In this document: positions 1-5,314 of the stretch, in pieces
Layout: each line of letters starts with the position of its first letter
How positions within the stretch are numbered: the first letter of the stretch is position 1
Assembly (NCBI GenBank): GCA_022866015.1
Contig: JALHTX010000088.1
Span: 1-6,525 of the forward strand
Length of the DNA stretch: 6,525 nt
Source: Thermoplasmatota archaeon
Lineage (GTDB): Archaea > Thermoplasmatota > E2 > DHVEG-1
Reading direction: 5' to 3'
Program-made: the position numbers and the translations under genes
The notes under the pieces: model-generated
The model's database searches: none
Told to the model about the DNA's origin: nothing
The model's input: only the letters and a program-made list of their open reading frames with translations

Positions 1-56
1 AAAAAATATGTGTTACCATTTTTCCTTGGGCTACCATTTATTCCAACGATTTTCAT
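1..56 (-). CDS. NADPH-dependent FMN reductase / iron-sulfur flavoprotein family, N-terminal fragment
   Basis: Only the first 18 codons are in the window; the gene continues past the left edge. The translation begins MKIVGINGSPRKNGNTYF. This is the first beta strand and phosphate-binding loop (GSPRxxGNT) of flavodoxin-fold flavoproteins in the NADPH-dependent FMN reductase / iron-sulfur flavoprotein group, where the loop binds the FMN phosphate. The start is well supported because a purine-rich GGGAGAGG lies just upstream. It begins 31 bases after the stop of the keto acid cleavage gene on the same strand, so the two are probably co-transcribed. Members carry electrons between reduced cofactors and redox partners. 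Whether this one has the cysteine motif of iron-sulfur flavoproteins cannot be seen. The family call is fairly safe despite the short fragment, because the motif is distinctive. Confidence 0.8.
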   Translation of the reverse strand, partial: MKIVGINGSPRKNGNTYF

Positions 57-62
57 AACAAT

Positions 63-70
63 CCTCTCCC
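63..70 (-). promoter_or_regulatory. Shine-Dalgarno site of the flavoprotein gene
   Basis: On the minus strand this reads GGGAGAGG, six bases before the ATG at 56-54. It matches the archaeal anti-Shine-Dalgarno core well. It fixes the start of the partial flavoprotein and suits an internal gene of an operon, which needs its own ribosome binding site. Confidence 0.7.
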
Positions 71-87
71 ACAAAAAACATTCTTTT

Positions 88-891
88 TCATTTTATCCCA
101 ATAATTTTTCTTGCCTCAGATGGATCAGCAATTTCTCTACCTTTTTCCTTGCTTAGTTGTACAATTTTCTTTACCAGTTCACTACTATCTTTTGCTAACA
201 CCTTTTTTTTAATATATGGGTAATCCTCAGTTCCGACTCTAACATGTTTACCCTGCATTATAGCTAAAGGAAGGATAATTTCTTGATCAGGTCCCATTAC
301 ACTTACTGAACATATTGAGTCTACTGGAAGATATTTGATTCTATGTAAGAATTCATCTGATGTTGGGGGGGACCAAGTACCACCAGGCCATCCGAGAAAC
401 AACGTGAGGAAATATGGTTTATCTACTAATTTTTTTGTAGCCAGATAATTTAAATTCCAAATGGAACCATGATGCCAAACTTCAAATTCTGGTTTAATCT
501 TGGTTTTTTGACATAATCTGCAATAATCCTCTAGTTCTTTTCGAGGATGTAACCGATACACTTCGATTTCTTTGAAACATTCATCATGATGATTCAAAAT
601 AATAGAAACCATATCTGGTTTTGCATCAAATAGTTCTTTACGTTCATCAATAGGATCACTAGACATACCCCCCTGTATAATTATATCACACTGATCTCTG
701 ATTAAATCAATAGTTTTTTTAATATTTTGTTTCGGTAGATGAATATGAGCAATGCTTGCTCCTGATTCATAACATTTGATTGTATTTTCTATGATTTCTT
801 CAGGTGTTTTTGGATAATTCTTTGCTTCAGGATAAATCCAGGCGTTTGCAGTAGTGACAGTTACAATAAGCTTTTCTTGTGATGCTTTCAT
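88..891 (-). CDS. Beta-keto acid cleavage enzyme family protein (BKACE, DUF849), divergent
   Basis: The 267-residue protein has the TIM-barrel signature of the BKACE family, whose founding member Kce condenses 3-keto-5-aminohexanoate with acetyl-CoA and splits it into acetoacetate and an aminoacyl-CoA in lysine fermentation. Visible family landmarks are His49-x-His51 and Glu222 (in VRVGTED), the expected zinc ligands; PEFE at 134-137 with the conserved second Glu; GWPGG at 167-171; and the VRVG strand at 217-220. It is slightly short for the family (often about 275-310 residues). The His-x-His motif is followed by Leu-Pro instead of the usual x-Arg-Asp, and the linker to the next strand (IIQGG, 71-75) is shortened. 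The substrate may therefore differ from that of Kce. No strong ribosome binding site precedes the ATG; a TATA-like element about 34 bases upstream suggests a very short leader. It is probably co-transcribed with the flavoprotein downstream. Family confidence is high; the substrate is unknown. Confidence 0.85.
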   Translation of the reverse strand: MKASQEKLIVTVTTANAWIYPEAKNYPKTPEEIIENTIKCYESGASIAHIHLPKQNIKKTIDLIRDQCDIIIQGGMSSDPIDERKELFDAKPDMVSIILNHHDECFKEIEVYRLHPRKELEDYCRLCQKTKIKPEFEVWHHGSIWNLNYLATKKLVDKPYFLTLFLGWPGGTWSPPTSDEFLHRIKYLPVDSICSVSVMGPDQEIILPLAIMQGKHVRVGTEDYPYIKKKVLAKDSSELVKKIVQLSKEKGREIADPSEARKIIGIK

Positions 892-919
892 AGAGTATCA
901 TCTGAGCAATTTTGTTTTT

Positions 920-935
920 ACTTAAATAACTTTTC
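920..935 (-). promoter_or_regulatory. Putative archaeal promoter of the BKACE gene (BRE plus TATA-like)
   Basis: On the minus strand this reads GAAAAGTTATTTAAGT: a purine-rich BRE-like stretch followed by a TATA-like TTATTTAA. Its centre lies about 34 bases before the ATG at 891. With the usual archaeal spacing of about 25 bases, transcription would start about 9 bases before the gene, which agrees with the lack of a clear ribosome binding site. The region is AT-rich, so a chance match is possible. Confidence 0.4.
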
Positions 936-1028
936 TTTTGGGTTAAGAGTAAAAAATGAGGAAGGCTAATTAGTCGTTGCACTAATAATATTAAAACTGA
1001 TGAAAATAAAAATTATTACGCGACAACT

Positions 1029-1041
1029 ATTGATGGTCAAT
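1029..1041. promoter_or_regulatory. Small palindrome between divergent genes, possible operator
   Basis: ATTGATGGTCAAT is an inverted repeat with 5-base arms (ATTGA/TCAAT) and a 3-base centre. It overlaps a tandem copy of TGGTC (1034-1038 and 1041-1045). It lies about midway between the divergent BKACE and aldo-keto reductase genes, upstream of both candidate promoters. A local regulator could bind here, but the arms are short and no regulator gene is in the window. Confidence 0.2.
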
Positions 1042-1065
1042 GGTCGATTTAATCTTCCTTTTTGA

Positions 1066-1088
1066 TTTTTATAGTTAAAAATTTTAAA
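1066..1088 (+). promoter_or_regulatory. Putative promoter region of the aldo-keto reductase gene
   Basis: An AT-only stretch contains TTTATAG (1068-1074) and TTTTAAA (1082-1088), either of which could serve as a TATA element. Initiation about 25 bases downstream would leave a leader of roughly 25-40 bases. That fits the clear ribosome binding site at 1125-1129. Which element is used cannot be decided by eye. Confidence 0.3.
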
Positions 1089-1124
1089 CACAAATTTCTT
1101 TAGCCATCTGCTATTTCTCTGGAT

Positions 1125-1129
1125 GAGGT
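1125..1129 (+). promoter_or_regulatory. Shine-Dalgarno site of the aldo-keto reductase
   Basis: GAGGT matches the anti-Shine-Dalgarno core and lies seven bases before the ATG at 1137. It supports that start. Confidence 0.7.
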
Positions 1130-1136
1130 AGGATAC

Positions 1137-1970
1137 ATGCGTTTAACTGAACTAGATAAAACTGGGGAAAAAATCCCTGTTATTGGGCAGGGTACTTGGG
1201 GTATTCAGGCAGGGAAATCTAAGGATTATTATGAACACTGGAAAAAATCATTAACACATGGAATAAAGTTGGGGATGACGCATATAGATACTGCGGAAGC
1301 ATATGGATTAGGTACTTCGGAGCGAATTGTTGGGGAAGTGGTGGCAAAGTATGATCGTGATGAGGTGTTTGTGACTAGCAAATTGCTCCCAACACATTTT
1401 CGTTATTCGCAGATGAAGAAAGCAGCTGAAAAGAGCCTTGAGCGCTTAGGTCTCAAATATTTTGATATGTATTTAATTCACTTTCCTAATCCTTTTATCC
1501 CTATCAAGAGAAACATGCGGCTATTGGAAGAACTTCTCGCAGAAGGTAAAACACGATATATCGGAGTGAGTAATTTTTCTGTAAAAAAATTTCAGAAAGC
1601 ACAAGAGTGTCTGAAGAAGGCAGAACTTGTCAATAATCAACTCCGTATTAACGTTGGTTATCAAAAACATATCATAAATAATATATCTTTTTACCAAAAA
1701 CACGGCATCACTCTTACGGCATTTAGTCCTCTTGGTCATCGAGGTTTAAAAAATCTTGATTTAGAACTAATGGAGAAGCTTGAGAAAATTGCAGAAAGAC
1801 ATAACGCAACCATCCACCAGATAGCTATTGCATGGCTAATCAATATTAATGGTGTGATTACCATCCCCAAGTCATCGCAGCTTAATCATGTAGAAGCAAA
1901 TGCATTAGCAAGTGAAATAGTTTTATCTTCCAAGGAAATGAATCTTATCACTCAGAGTTATATGAAATAG
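1137..1970 (+). CDS. Aldo-keto reductase
   Basis: This 277-residue protein is a complete aldo-keto reductase, a cytosolic NAD(P)H-dependent (alpha/beta)8-barrel enzyme that interconverts carbonyls and alcohols. The catalytic tetrad is intact: Asp51 and Tyr56 in IDTAEAYG, Lys82 in TSKL, and His115 in YLIHFP. Further family landmarks are YIGVSNFS at 141-148, the SPLG segment at 197-200, and the cofactor-binding IPKSS...H..AN stretch at 243-255, which holds the adenosine phosphate in NADPH-dependent members. The length is normal and the start follows a good ribosome binding site. It is transcribed away from the BKACE/flavoprotein pair across a shared regulatory region, so a common redox or carbon-catabolic role is possible but not shown. 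Its base composition is visibly less AT-rich than that of the genes to its right; 1321-1380, for example, is 28/60 G+C. The natural substrate cannot be inferred, since the family is promiscuous. Confidence 0.93.
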   Translation: MRLTELDKTGEKIPVIGQGTWGIQAGKSKDYYEHWKKSLTHGIKLGMTHIDTAEAYGLGTSERIVGEVVAKYDRDEVFVTSKLLPTHFRYSQMKKAAEKSLERLGLKYFDMYLIHFPNPFIPIKRNMRLLEELLAEGKTRYIGVSNFSVKKFQKAQECLKKAELVNNQLRINVGYQKHIINNISFYQKHGITLTAFSPLGHRGLKNLDLELMEKLEKIAERHNATIHQIAIAWLININGVITIPKSSQLNHVEANALASEIVLSSKEMNLITQSYMK

Positions 1971-1989
1971 TTAGAATCTATCTTACTTC

Positions 1990-1995
1990 TTTTTT
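1990..1995 (+). terminator. T-run after the aldo-keto reductase
   Basis: Six consecutive Ts within a pyrimidine-rich stretch (1980-1995) begin 20 bases after the stop codon. Archaeal RNA polymerase terminates at such runs without needing a hairpin. The call rests on position and composition only. Confidence 0.35.
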
Positions 1996-2119
1996 CGAAA
2001 TTAAATCATTTTAAAAAATTAGTGTTTAGGGGAGAATTTTAATTTGTTGATACATTTAATACTTTTTATTCTTTATTTCGGTCTAGGCTGTAATAAAAGT
2101 TAATTCATCCTAAATATTC

Positions 2120-2127
2120 TTTAAATA
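2120..2127 (+). promoter_or_regulatory. TATA box of arcS, predicting a leaderless transcript
   Basis: TTTAAATA is centred about 25 bases before the ATG at 2148. This is the distance archaeal TFB/TBP promoters usually keep to the transcription start, so the mRNA would begin at or next to the ATG. The bases before the ATG (CTCTTAACA) contain no ribosome binding site, which agrees with a leaderless message. Confidence 0.5.
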
Positions 2128-2147
2128 GAACAATATATCTCTTAACA

Positions 2148-3854
2148 ATGCAATTTAACGTGAAAAAAAGTGATGAACTCTCAAGAATTGGGGAACTATT
2201 AATAAATGATAAAAGGATTGTAACCCCAAATATTTTATCAGTTAGTACAAACCGTTTCAAAGCATTTGATAAAGCAGATATAATACTTTCTAATAATAAA
2301 GTTAAAACAAATAAACCAGTTTTTAAATTTTTACAAACACCTTTAAAACTAGATGAATTTTTTTTTTATCATATAGATGAAAAAACAGAATTTATAATTA
2401 TTGAGTATACCTCTCAGCTTTTTAAAAAATCTAAAAACTTTGTAGATTTAATAATAAACCTACGGAAAAAAATAGGCTATGAAAAAATAATTTATACTCC
2501 TTCAATTGCAATGCCTTCAAACCTTGCACTTTTATGCTATATGGGTATTGATTTATTTGATACAACAAGTGCTATTATTGCTGCAAGAAACAAAAATATG
2601 TTTTTTGCTGACGGTGAATATAGTATAAAGGATTTAATAGAATTACCTTGTAATTGTCCAATTTGTAATAATATAAACAAAAAACCTTCGGAACTATCAT
2701 TTGAAGATATCCTAAATCATAATTACTATATGCTTTTTAATGAAGTTAAACAAGTAAGAAACATTATAAAAACAGGTAATCTTAGAAATTATGTTGAAAA
2801 AAAAGTTAAAACAAATCCATTGTATGTAACTATTCTTAGAAATCTTGATATGAATTATTATGAATTTTTGGAAGAACAAACCCCTGTGGTAAGTAATAAA
2901 ACTATTTATGCTACATGTTCTGAATCATTTAGCCGCTCTGAAATAAAAAGATTTCAAAGTAGGGTTCTAAATCGTTATTGTAAGCCTTCTTGTGTAAAAA
3001 TATTACTTCTTCTTCCTTGTTCTGCTAAAAAACCTTATTCTTTTTCAAAGACACATAAATTTTTTAGAAGGGCGATACTTGATACAGTTAATCCTGATAT
3101 TATTCATGAATTAATTATCACGTCACCGTTGGGTCTTGTCCCTCGTGAACTTGAACTTGTGTATCCTGCTGCTAACTATGATATACCTGTTATAGGGGTT
3201 TGGAATGAAGACGAGAAAAAAATGATAAAAACACTGCTAACCAAGTATCTTTCTAAAAATAAATACGAAAAAATAATTGTGCATCTGCCAAAGGGAATTA
3301 CTAGTTTTATTAAAGATGTCATAAAAAAACCAATAATTACTTGTATCGATAGTCCTACATCTGATGAATCACTTGAAAAACTTAAAATTACTCTGCAGGA
3401 AAGTATGGTAGGTTTTGAAAAAATAGATAGATATGAGAGGACAAGGCAAAACCTTGAATCGCTTGCATGTTATCAGTTTGGAAAAAGCATTGGTAAAAAA
3501 CTATTAAAGGATACAAAAATCTTTGGTAGATATCCAGATTTAATGATAATTGAAAACAGCAAACAACTTGGAATGCTTACAAAAGACCGTGGTTTTATAT
3601 CTTTGACACTCGCTGGAGCAAAAAAGATAGAATCATCTGAAAAGTATAGGGTTGAAATAGCAGATGATTTCATACCAAAAGGCTCTATTCTTTCACCAGG
3701 TATATTAAACGCAGATGAAGATATAAGAATTGGTGATGAGGTTTTAATTTTTAGAAAAAAAAGCCTTATCGGAATCGGTGCTGCGGTTATGAATGGTTTA
3801 GATATGAAAAAAAGTAGTTATGGAGAAGCAATAAAAATACGACATATTCTTTAA
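2148..3854 (+). CDS. arcS: Archaeosine synthase ArcS (TGT-like protein with PUA domain)
   Basis: ArcS acts after TgtA has inserted preQ0 at position 15 of archaeal tRNA; it modifies preQ0 in the pathway to archaeosine, in many archaea by attaching lysine that the radical-SAM partner RaSEA then processes. The 568-residue protein shows the full family layout. Residues 1-245 are a degenerate TGT-like domain that keeps the GIDLFD strand (133-138) and the zinc motif Cys168-x-Cys170-x2-Cys173 with His191. Residues 280-430 form the ArcS core, with the hallmark PCSAKKPYSFSKTH at 290-303. Residues 455-490 carry the conserved GRYPD and MLTKDRGFISLT segments. Residues 498-568 form a C-terminal PUA RNA-binding domain. 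I see no TGT catalytic GG-x-GE motif, as expected for ArcS. Start: TATA element 25 bases upstream, no ribosome binding site. The gene stands alone on its strand and overlaps the convergent neighbour by 4 bases. Neither tgtA nor the RaSEA gene is in this window. Confidence 0.93.
   Translation: MQFNVKKSDELSRIGELLINDKRIVTPNILSVSTNRFKAFDKADIILSNNKVKTNKPVFKFLQTPLKLDEFFFYHIDEKTEFIIIEYTSQLFKKSKNFVDLIINLRKKIGYEKIIYTPSIAMPSNLALLCYMGIDLFDTTSAIIAARNKNMFFADGEYSIKDLIELPCNCPICNNINKKPSELSFEDILNHNYYMLFNEVKQVRNIIKTGNLRNYVEKKVKTNPLYVTILRNLDMNYYEFLEEQTPVVSNKTIYATCSESFSRSEIKRFQSRVLNRYCKPSCVKILLLLPCSAKKPYSFSKTHKFFRRAILDTVNPDIIHELIITSPLGLVPRELELVYPAANYDIPVIGVWNEDEKKMIKTLLTKYLSKNKYEKIIVHLPKGITSFIKDVIKKPIITCIDSPTSDESLEKLKITLQESMVGFEKIDRYERTRQNLESLACYQFGKSIGKKLLKDTKIFGRYPDLMIIENSKQLGMLTKDRGFISLTLAGAKKIESSEKYRVEIADDFIPKGSILSPGILNADEDIRIGDEVLIFRKKSLIGIGAAVMNGLDMKKSSYGEAIKIRHIL
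3807..3813 (-). terminator. T-run downstream of the zinc-ribbon membrane protein, inside the arcS 3' end
   Basis: On the minus strand this is seven Ts, 38 bases past the stop of the convergent gene. It is the first long T-run met in that direction and could end the minus-strand transcript. It also encodes lysines of ArcS, so coding constraint alone could explain it. Confidence 0.3.
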
Positions 3855-4381
3855 AATTTTTTTAACGGTTTTTTTATACCACAGAATGGGCAAGAAAACA
3901 CTTGTATGTCGTTATGCAAATCAGTTCCTTCAGCCCATACTGCTATTGCTTCACCGCAAGTTAAGCATTTAAAACTTGTTTTTATTGATTTTTTCTCAGG
4001 TATTTCTTCTTCTATACATAATGGATAAGATGGTATTACTCCTATAATGCCGCAATCTGGGCATGTCATTTTGACAGGTTTTTTATTATTGCTTTTTGAT
4101 TTTTTAATTGCAAAAATGCCTGTGCAAGTAGGGCATTTAAAATGATAAAGGCCGCCTTCAAGAGTTTTTTCGAATTCTTCTATATTAATGTAGAGTTTTT
4201 TTGTATTTTTTATTCTTATATATATTAAAATTAAGGTAAGAATTATTAGTAATCCAAATGATATTATAAGATATGTTTTCCAACCTTTATTAAAAGATAT
4301 GTTAAATAAGGTAAATAAAAAAACCCAGAAGTAAAGTAAAACCAGAAGTATTAAGGGTCCATTTGTTCTTATATAGGTCAT
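3851..4381 (-). CDS. Membrane protein with two C-terminal zinc ribbons, function unknown
   Basis: The 176-residue protein has two hydrophobic helices (about residues 9-27 and 36-55) joined by a short loop with two lysines. A hydrophilic tail follows with four Cys-x2-Cys knuckles: Cys83/86 with Cys107/110, and Cys139/142 with Cys164/167. Paired in order, they form two rubredoxin-like zinc ribbons of about 28 residues each. The basic stretch after the second helix (RIKNTKK) suggests the tail faces the cytoplasm. All eight cysteines are present. The only other cysteine, Cys122, falls in the acidic linker between the ribbons. I do not recognise a named family. Zinc ribbons commonly bind nucleic acid or protein partners, so a membrane-tethered adaptor or sensor is possible, but this is inference. 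A TATA-like element about 29 bases before the ATG and the absence of a ribosome binding site suggest a leaderless or nearly leaderless mRNA. It is convergent with arcS, with the stop codons overlapping. Confidence 0.85.
   Translation of the reverse strand: MTYIRTNGPLILLVLLYFWVFLFTLFNISFNKGWKTYLIISFGLLIILTLILIYIRIKNTKKLYINIEEFEKTLEGGLYHFKCPTCTGIFAIKKSKSNNKKPVKMTCPDCGIIGVIPSYPLCIEEEIPEKKSIKTSFKCLTCGEAIAVWAEGTDLHNDIQVFSCPFCGIKKPLKKF
3857..3875 (+). terminator. Double T-run terminator of arcS
   Basis: Two runs of seven Ts (3857-3863 and 3869-3875) begin 3 bases after the arcS stop codon. This is a typical archaeal oligo-T terminator. The same bases encode the lysine-rich C-terminus (KKPLKK) of the convergent zinc-ribbon protein, so one stretch appears to serve both as terminator and as code. 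Confidence 0.5.
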
Positions 4382-4406
4382 ATTTTAAACATTATCTTTT
4401 TATATG

Positions 4407-4414
4407 TATATAAA
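4407..4414 (-). promoter_or_regulatory. TATA box of the zinc-ribbon membrane protein
   Basis: On the minus strand this reads TTTATATA, close to the archaeal consensus, centred about 29 bases before the ATG at 4381. The transcript would begin a few bases from the start codon. No ribosome binding site is visible in between, so this looks like a leaderless or nearly leaderless promoter. Confidence 0.5.
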
Positions 4415-4644
4415 TTATTATAATTGTTGCAAATAAACAAGTTATTGAATTAGCAACTTTTTCTTATTTAATTTTACAGATTTTATCTTATCTCACATTC
4501 CACTTTTATTATGCATAAAAAAAATGAAGATGAATCATATTTTAATAAATATTTTTTTAATTTGTAGTGATATATTTATAGGTTTTATTAACATAATATA
4601 TGTATTTAATAAAAATTTTAAATAATGTTGATTCATACATAAAA

Positions 4645-4653
4645 TATAAAAAA
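4645..4653 (+). promoter_or_regulatory. TATA-like element of the carbonic anhydrase gene
   Basis: TATAAAAAA is centred about 44 bases before the ATG at 4692. It would place the transcription start near 4674 and leave a leader of about 18 bases containing a purine-rich GGGATGAGAT (4678-4687) that could act as a weak ribosome binding site. The surrounding AT-richness lowers the specificity. Confidence 0.4.
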
Positions 4654-4691
4654 CAAATAATGTTTTCAAAAAAATCGGGATGAGATAAAAA

Positions 4692-5192
4692 ATGGGTCAA
4701 GAAATAGATAAATCAACATTTGTGCATAAAACGGCAGTTATAATTGGAAATGTAAAAATAGGTAAAAACTGTGGTATATATCCCTGTGTAGTGATTAGAG
4801 GAGATGAAAACACAATCGAAATAGGTGATGGAACAAATGTGCAAGATAACTGTGTTATTCACTGTGATATAGATCATCCTGTAAAAATTGGGAAAAATGT
4901 GTCGCTTGGACATTGTTCAATTGTACATGGTGCAATAATAGAAGACGAATGCTTAATAGGGATAAATTCAACTGTTTTAAACGGTGCAAAAATTGGTAAG
5001 GGTAGTATAATAGGTGCAAACTCGCTTGTAACATCGGATATGATTGTGCCAGAAAATAGTCTTGTTCTTGGAATACCTGGAAAAATTATAAAACAAGATA
5101 AAGAGTTTATTAAAAAAAATATTAAAAATGCGGATACTTATAAAAAACTTTCACAAAATCATAAACAAGGAAAATATATATTATATAAGTAA
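4692..5192 (+). CDS. Gamma-class carbonic anhydrase family protein (CamH-like)
   Basis: This 166-residue protein is a left-handed beta-helix with hexapeptide repeats ([I/V]-G-x4) throughout residues 10-130 and a C-terminal helix from about 135. Gamma carbonic anhydrases form trimers whose active-site metal is bound by three His residues from neighbouring subunits and interconvert CO2 and bicarbonate. The three ligands are present: His57 (VIHCD), His74 and His79 (GHCSIVHG). The conserved Arg36 and Asp38 of RGDEN and Gln51 of NVQDN are also present. The acidic loop of Methanosarcina Cam, which carries its proton-shuttle glutamate, is absent: His57 and His74 are only 17 residues apart, as in the CamH group. 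Activity is therefore plausible but not certain, since many CamH/YrdA-like proteins show weak or no measured activity. No signal peptide, so it is cytosolic. It lies 122 bases upstream of a secreted-protein gene on the same strand; a functional link is not evident. Confidence 0.88.
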   Translation: MGQEIDKSTFVHKTAVIIGNVKIGKNCGIYPCVVIRGDENTIEIGDGTNVQDNCVIHCDIDHPVKIGKNVSLGHCSIVHGAIIEDECLIGINSTVLNGAKIGKGSIIGANSLVTSDMIVPENSLVLGIPGKIIKQDKEFIKKNIKNADTYKKLSQNHKQGKYILYK

Positions 5193-5301
5193 TATATATA
5201 TTAATAAATGTTGTTTAGGAAAACTTTATTAAACTAAAATTTGTTTTATTATTTGTCTTCATAAAAAAATTTGTGATCAAGATATATAGTAAAAATAATT
5301 T

Positions 5302-5310
5302 GTGGGGGAA
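5302..5310 (+). promoter_or_regulatory. Ribosome binding site deciding the start of the secreted protein
   Basis: GTGGGGGAA is the only G-rich stretch in the area and ends four bases before the ATG at 5315. It favours that ATG over the in-frame GTG at 5273, which has no ribosome binding site and would put 14 polar residues in front of the signal peptide. Confidence 0.55.
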
Positions 5311-5314
5311 TAAA

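Larger units (their letters stand above)
4382..4691. other. 310-base intergenic region between divergent genes
   Basis: This very AT-rich stretch separates the minus-strand zinc-ribbon membrane protein from the plus-strand carbonic anhydrase. It holds a TATA-like element at each end and long A and T runs. I see no tRNA, no convincing small ORF (an 18-codon ORF at 4511-4567 has no ribosome binding site) and no clear riboswitch or repeat array. Its middle part (about 4425-4640) is unexplained. Confidence 0.6.

Noticed and set aside
365..371. Run of seven Gs inside the BKACE gene, a possible frameshift site
   Set aside because: The reading frame matches the family on both sides of the run (GWPGG before it, the VRVGTED motif after it), so no frameshift is present.
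1521..1739. Minus-strand 72-codon open frame
   Set aside because: It lies wholly within the aldo-keto reductase, whose protein matches its family throughout; the antisense frame shows no recognisable features.
2358..2367. Run of ten Ts within arcS, possible internal terminator
   Set aside because: It encodes consecutive phenylalanines in frame, and the rest of the ArcS protein continues intact; nothing shows that termination occurs here.
3473..3673. Minus-strand 66-codon open frame
   Set aside because: It is antisense to the conserved C-terminal part of ArcS and has no features of its own.
4426..4457. Inverted repeat GTTGC/GCAAC with a 22-base loop in the intergenic region
   Set aside because: Five-base arms at this distance are expected by chance, and it has no T-run or other context suggesting a function.
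4511..4567. 18-codon ORF in the intergenic region upstream of the carbonic anhydrase
   Set aside because: It has no ribosome binding site and no recognisable features, and such short frames are common in AT-rich DNA.
4713..4913. Minus-strand 66-codon open frame
   Set aside because: It is antisense to the hexapeptide repeats of the carbonic anhydrase; its periodic composition only mirrors those repeats.
5273..5314. GTG start extending the secreted protein by 14 residues
   Set aside because: The extension has no ribosome binding site and precedes an otherwise ideal signal peptide; the ATG at 5315 follows a G-rich site.
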